From DASPWW01 sp963841715 (lineage in GTDB: Bacteria > Actinomycetota > Thermoleophilia > Solirubrobacterales > 70-9), in assembly GCA_963841715.1 (NCBI GenBank), contig CAWJDP010000003.1:434001-498000 (forward strand): 64,000 nt of DNA, written 5' to 3'. A program made the translations under genes and the position numbers. Positions 63,238-64,000 of this stretch are shown here, one piece after another (within the stretch, counting starts at the first letter, position 1; each line of letters starts with the position of its first letter). The notes under the pieces were generated by a model, which was not told where the DNA came from, made no database searches, and saw nothing but the letters and a program-made list of their open reading frames with translations.

Positions 63238-64000
63238 ATGGAAGCCGCTGACGCGCTTGCGTCAGCGCGGCCGAGGAAGTCGGCGGGCCGCAGGCTCGCC
63301 GACTTCCTCCATCGCCGTCCCCGCCTCCAGGTAGGAGGCCTGCTCGCCGGCCCGATCGGCTGGCTGGTGATCGGCTACCTCGGCTCGCTCGCGGTGCTGC
63401 TCGTCGCCGCGTTCTGGCACGTCGGCGCGCTCAGCGGGGAGGTCGTGAAGGGGTTCAGCCTCGAGAACTTCAAGACGCTCGCGACCGAGCCGGTGTACCG
63501 CTCGATCGCCGGACGGACGATCGCGATCGCCTCCCTGGTCACGATCACGGACGCGGTGCTCGCGTTTCCGATCGCCTTCTACATGGCGAAGGTGGCCCCG
63601 GCGCGGACCCGCGCGGTGCTGCTGATCGCGGTCCTGATGCCGCTGTGGGCCAGCTATCTGGTCAAGGTCTACGCGTGGCGCCAGATGCTGTCCACCGACG
63701 GCGTCCTCAACTGGGCCCTTCACCCGCTCGGCGTGCACGGGCCCGGCTACGGGAACGTCGCCGTGTGGCTCGTGATGAGCTACCTCTGGCTGCCGTACAT
63801 GGTCATCCCGATCTTCGCGGGGCTGGAGCGAATACCGAACACGCTCCTCAGCGCCTCCGAGGACCTCGGGGGATCGCCGTTCACCACCTTCCGGCGGGTG
63901 ATCCTCCCGCTCGCCTTCCCCGCCGTCGTCGCGGGGTCGATCTTCACCTTCTCGCTCACCCTCGGCGACTACATCACGCCGACGCTGGTCTCCAACAATC
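63238..64000 (+). CDS. potB: polyamine-type ABC transporter permease (partial at window end)
   Basis: The first 254 residues of a permease starting at ATG 63238 with GGGGAG seven nt upstream. After a basic N-terminus come IGWLVIGYLGSLAVLLVAAF, four more helices, and the EAA loop LSASEDLGGSPFTTFRRVIL that contacts the ATPase. LGDYITPTLVSNN at the window edge is typical of PotB/PotH. A second permease gene is expected beyond the window. Confidence 0.9.
   Translation, partial: MEAADALASARPRKSAGRRLADFLHRRPRLQVGGLLAGPIGWLVIGYLGSLAVLLVAAFWHVGALSGEVVKGFSLENFKTLATEPVYRSIAGRTIAIASLVTITDAVLAFPIAFYMAKVAPARTRAVLLIAVLMPLWASYLVKVYAWRQMLSTDGVLNWALHPLGVHGPGYGNVAVWLVMSYLWLPYMVIPIFAGLERIPNTLLSASEDLGGSPFTTFRRVILPLAFPAVVAGSIFTFSLTLGDYITPTLVSNN

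Overview
The window is a very GC-rich, densely packed bacterial chromosome segment. Its gene families point to an actinobacterium of the Thermoleophilia / Solirubrobacterales type. These include several small secreted proteins with an LFVxLGGTxxA-type N-terminus followed by Lys-rich segments, an actinobacterial-style 2-oxoglutarate dehydrogenase carrying E2 and E1 in one chain, a decaprenyl-phosphate phosphoribosyltransferase-like UbiA protein, an acyl-CoA carboxylase with a small epsilon-like protein, and a cell-wall hydrolase behind a c-di-AMP riboswitch. The assignment is inferred from protein families only; no rRNA or tRNA gene is visible. No phage, IS element, plasmid or CRISPR signal was found, so this looks like core chromosome with a few local scars.

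Layout. 0-3 kb: a minus-strand group (subtilase, sigma-70-like factor, collagen-like surface protein cut by the window edge). 3-11.3 kb: sugar-nucleotide and glycosyltransferase genes (UDP-glucuronate decarboxylase, two GT4-type enzymes, a membrane GT2), a methylmalonyl-CoA mutase-type large subunit, a methyltransferase, an SRPBCC protein and a degenerate HD-GYP protein. 11.4-17.5 kb: propionyl-CoA carboxylase beta, a membrane protein lying between the true pccB 3' end and a decayed second copy of that 3' end, an ornithine-cyclodeaminase-like enzyme divergent from an epsilon-like carboxylase subunit, a dodecin and a secreted protein. 17.6-24.3 kb: assimilatory sulfur cluster (sulfite reductase, APS reductase, ATP sulfurylase, APS kinase, a PHP phosphoesterase, a cysteine-free Rrf2 regulator, a TauE/SafE transporter). 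24.3-27.3 kb: acyl-CoA dehydrogenase (frameshifted), APH-type kinase and HAD hydrolase, the three modules of animal ACAD10 as separate neighbours. 27.3-34.5 kb: two membrane proteins, a DEAD-box helicase operon, a PfkB kinase and a second subtilase. 34.6-42.9 kb: citrate synthase, two small unknowns, an acyl-CoA dehydrogenase pair, an AGPS-like flavoenzyme with UbiA, and two small membrane or secreted proteins. 43-46.9 kb: a double SDR fusion and a photolyase operon. 46.9-58.3 kb: the 2-oxoglutarate dehydrogenase fusion, a broken secreted-protein gene, 2-oxoacid:ferredoxin oxidoreductase (korAB) and aconitase. 58.3-64 kb: a membrane-anchored RHH protein, an SDR, a glutaredoxin-like protein, the c-di-AMP riboswitch with its NlpC/P60 enzyme, and a polyamine-type ABC transporter running off the end.

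How the genes work together. Carboxylase plus mutase form the propionyl-CoA to succinyl-CoA route. Citrate synthase, aconitase and two alternative 2-oxoglutarate-oxidising enzymes form a TCA set spread over 24 kb. The sulfur cluster reduces sulfate through APS and also makes PAPS; the PHP enzyme may remove the pAp by-product. Several acyl-CoA dehydrogenases and the ACAD10-like trio suggest catabolism of unusual acyl chains.

Expression signals. Many first-in-operon genes lack a Shine-Dalgarno sequence and instead have a TANNNT hexamer 6-10 nt before the start codon, the pattern of leaderless mRNAs. Downstream genes often start inside the previous stop codon (NTGA overlaps, N being T, G or even C). 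At least two genes are best explained by CTG start codons.
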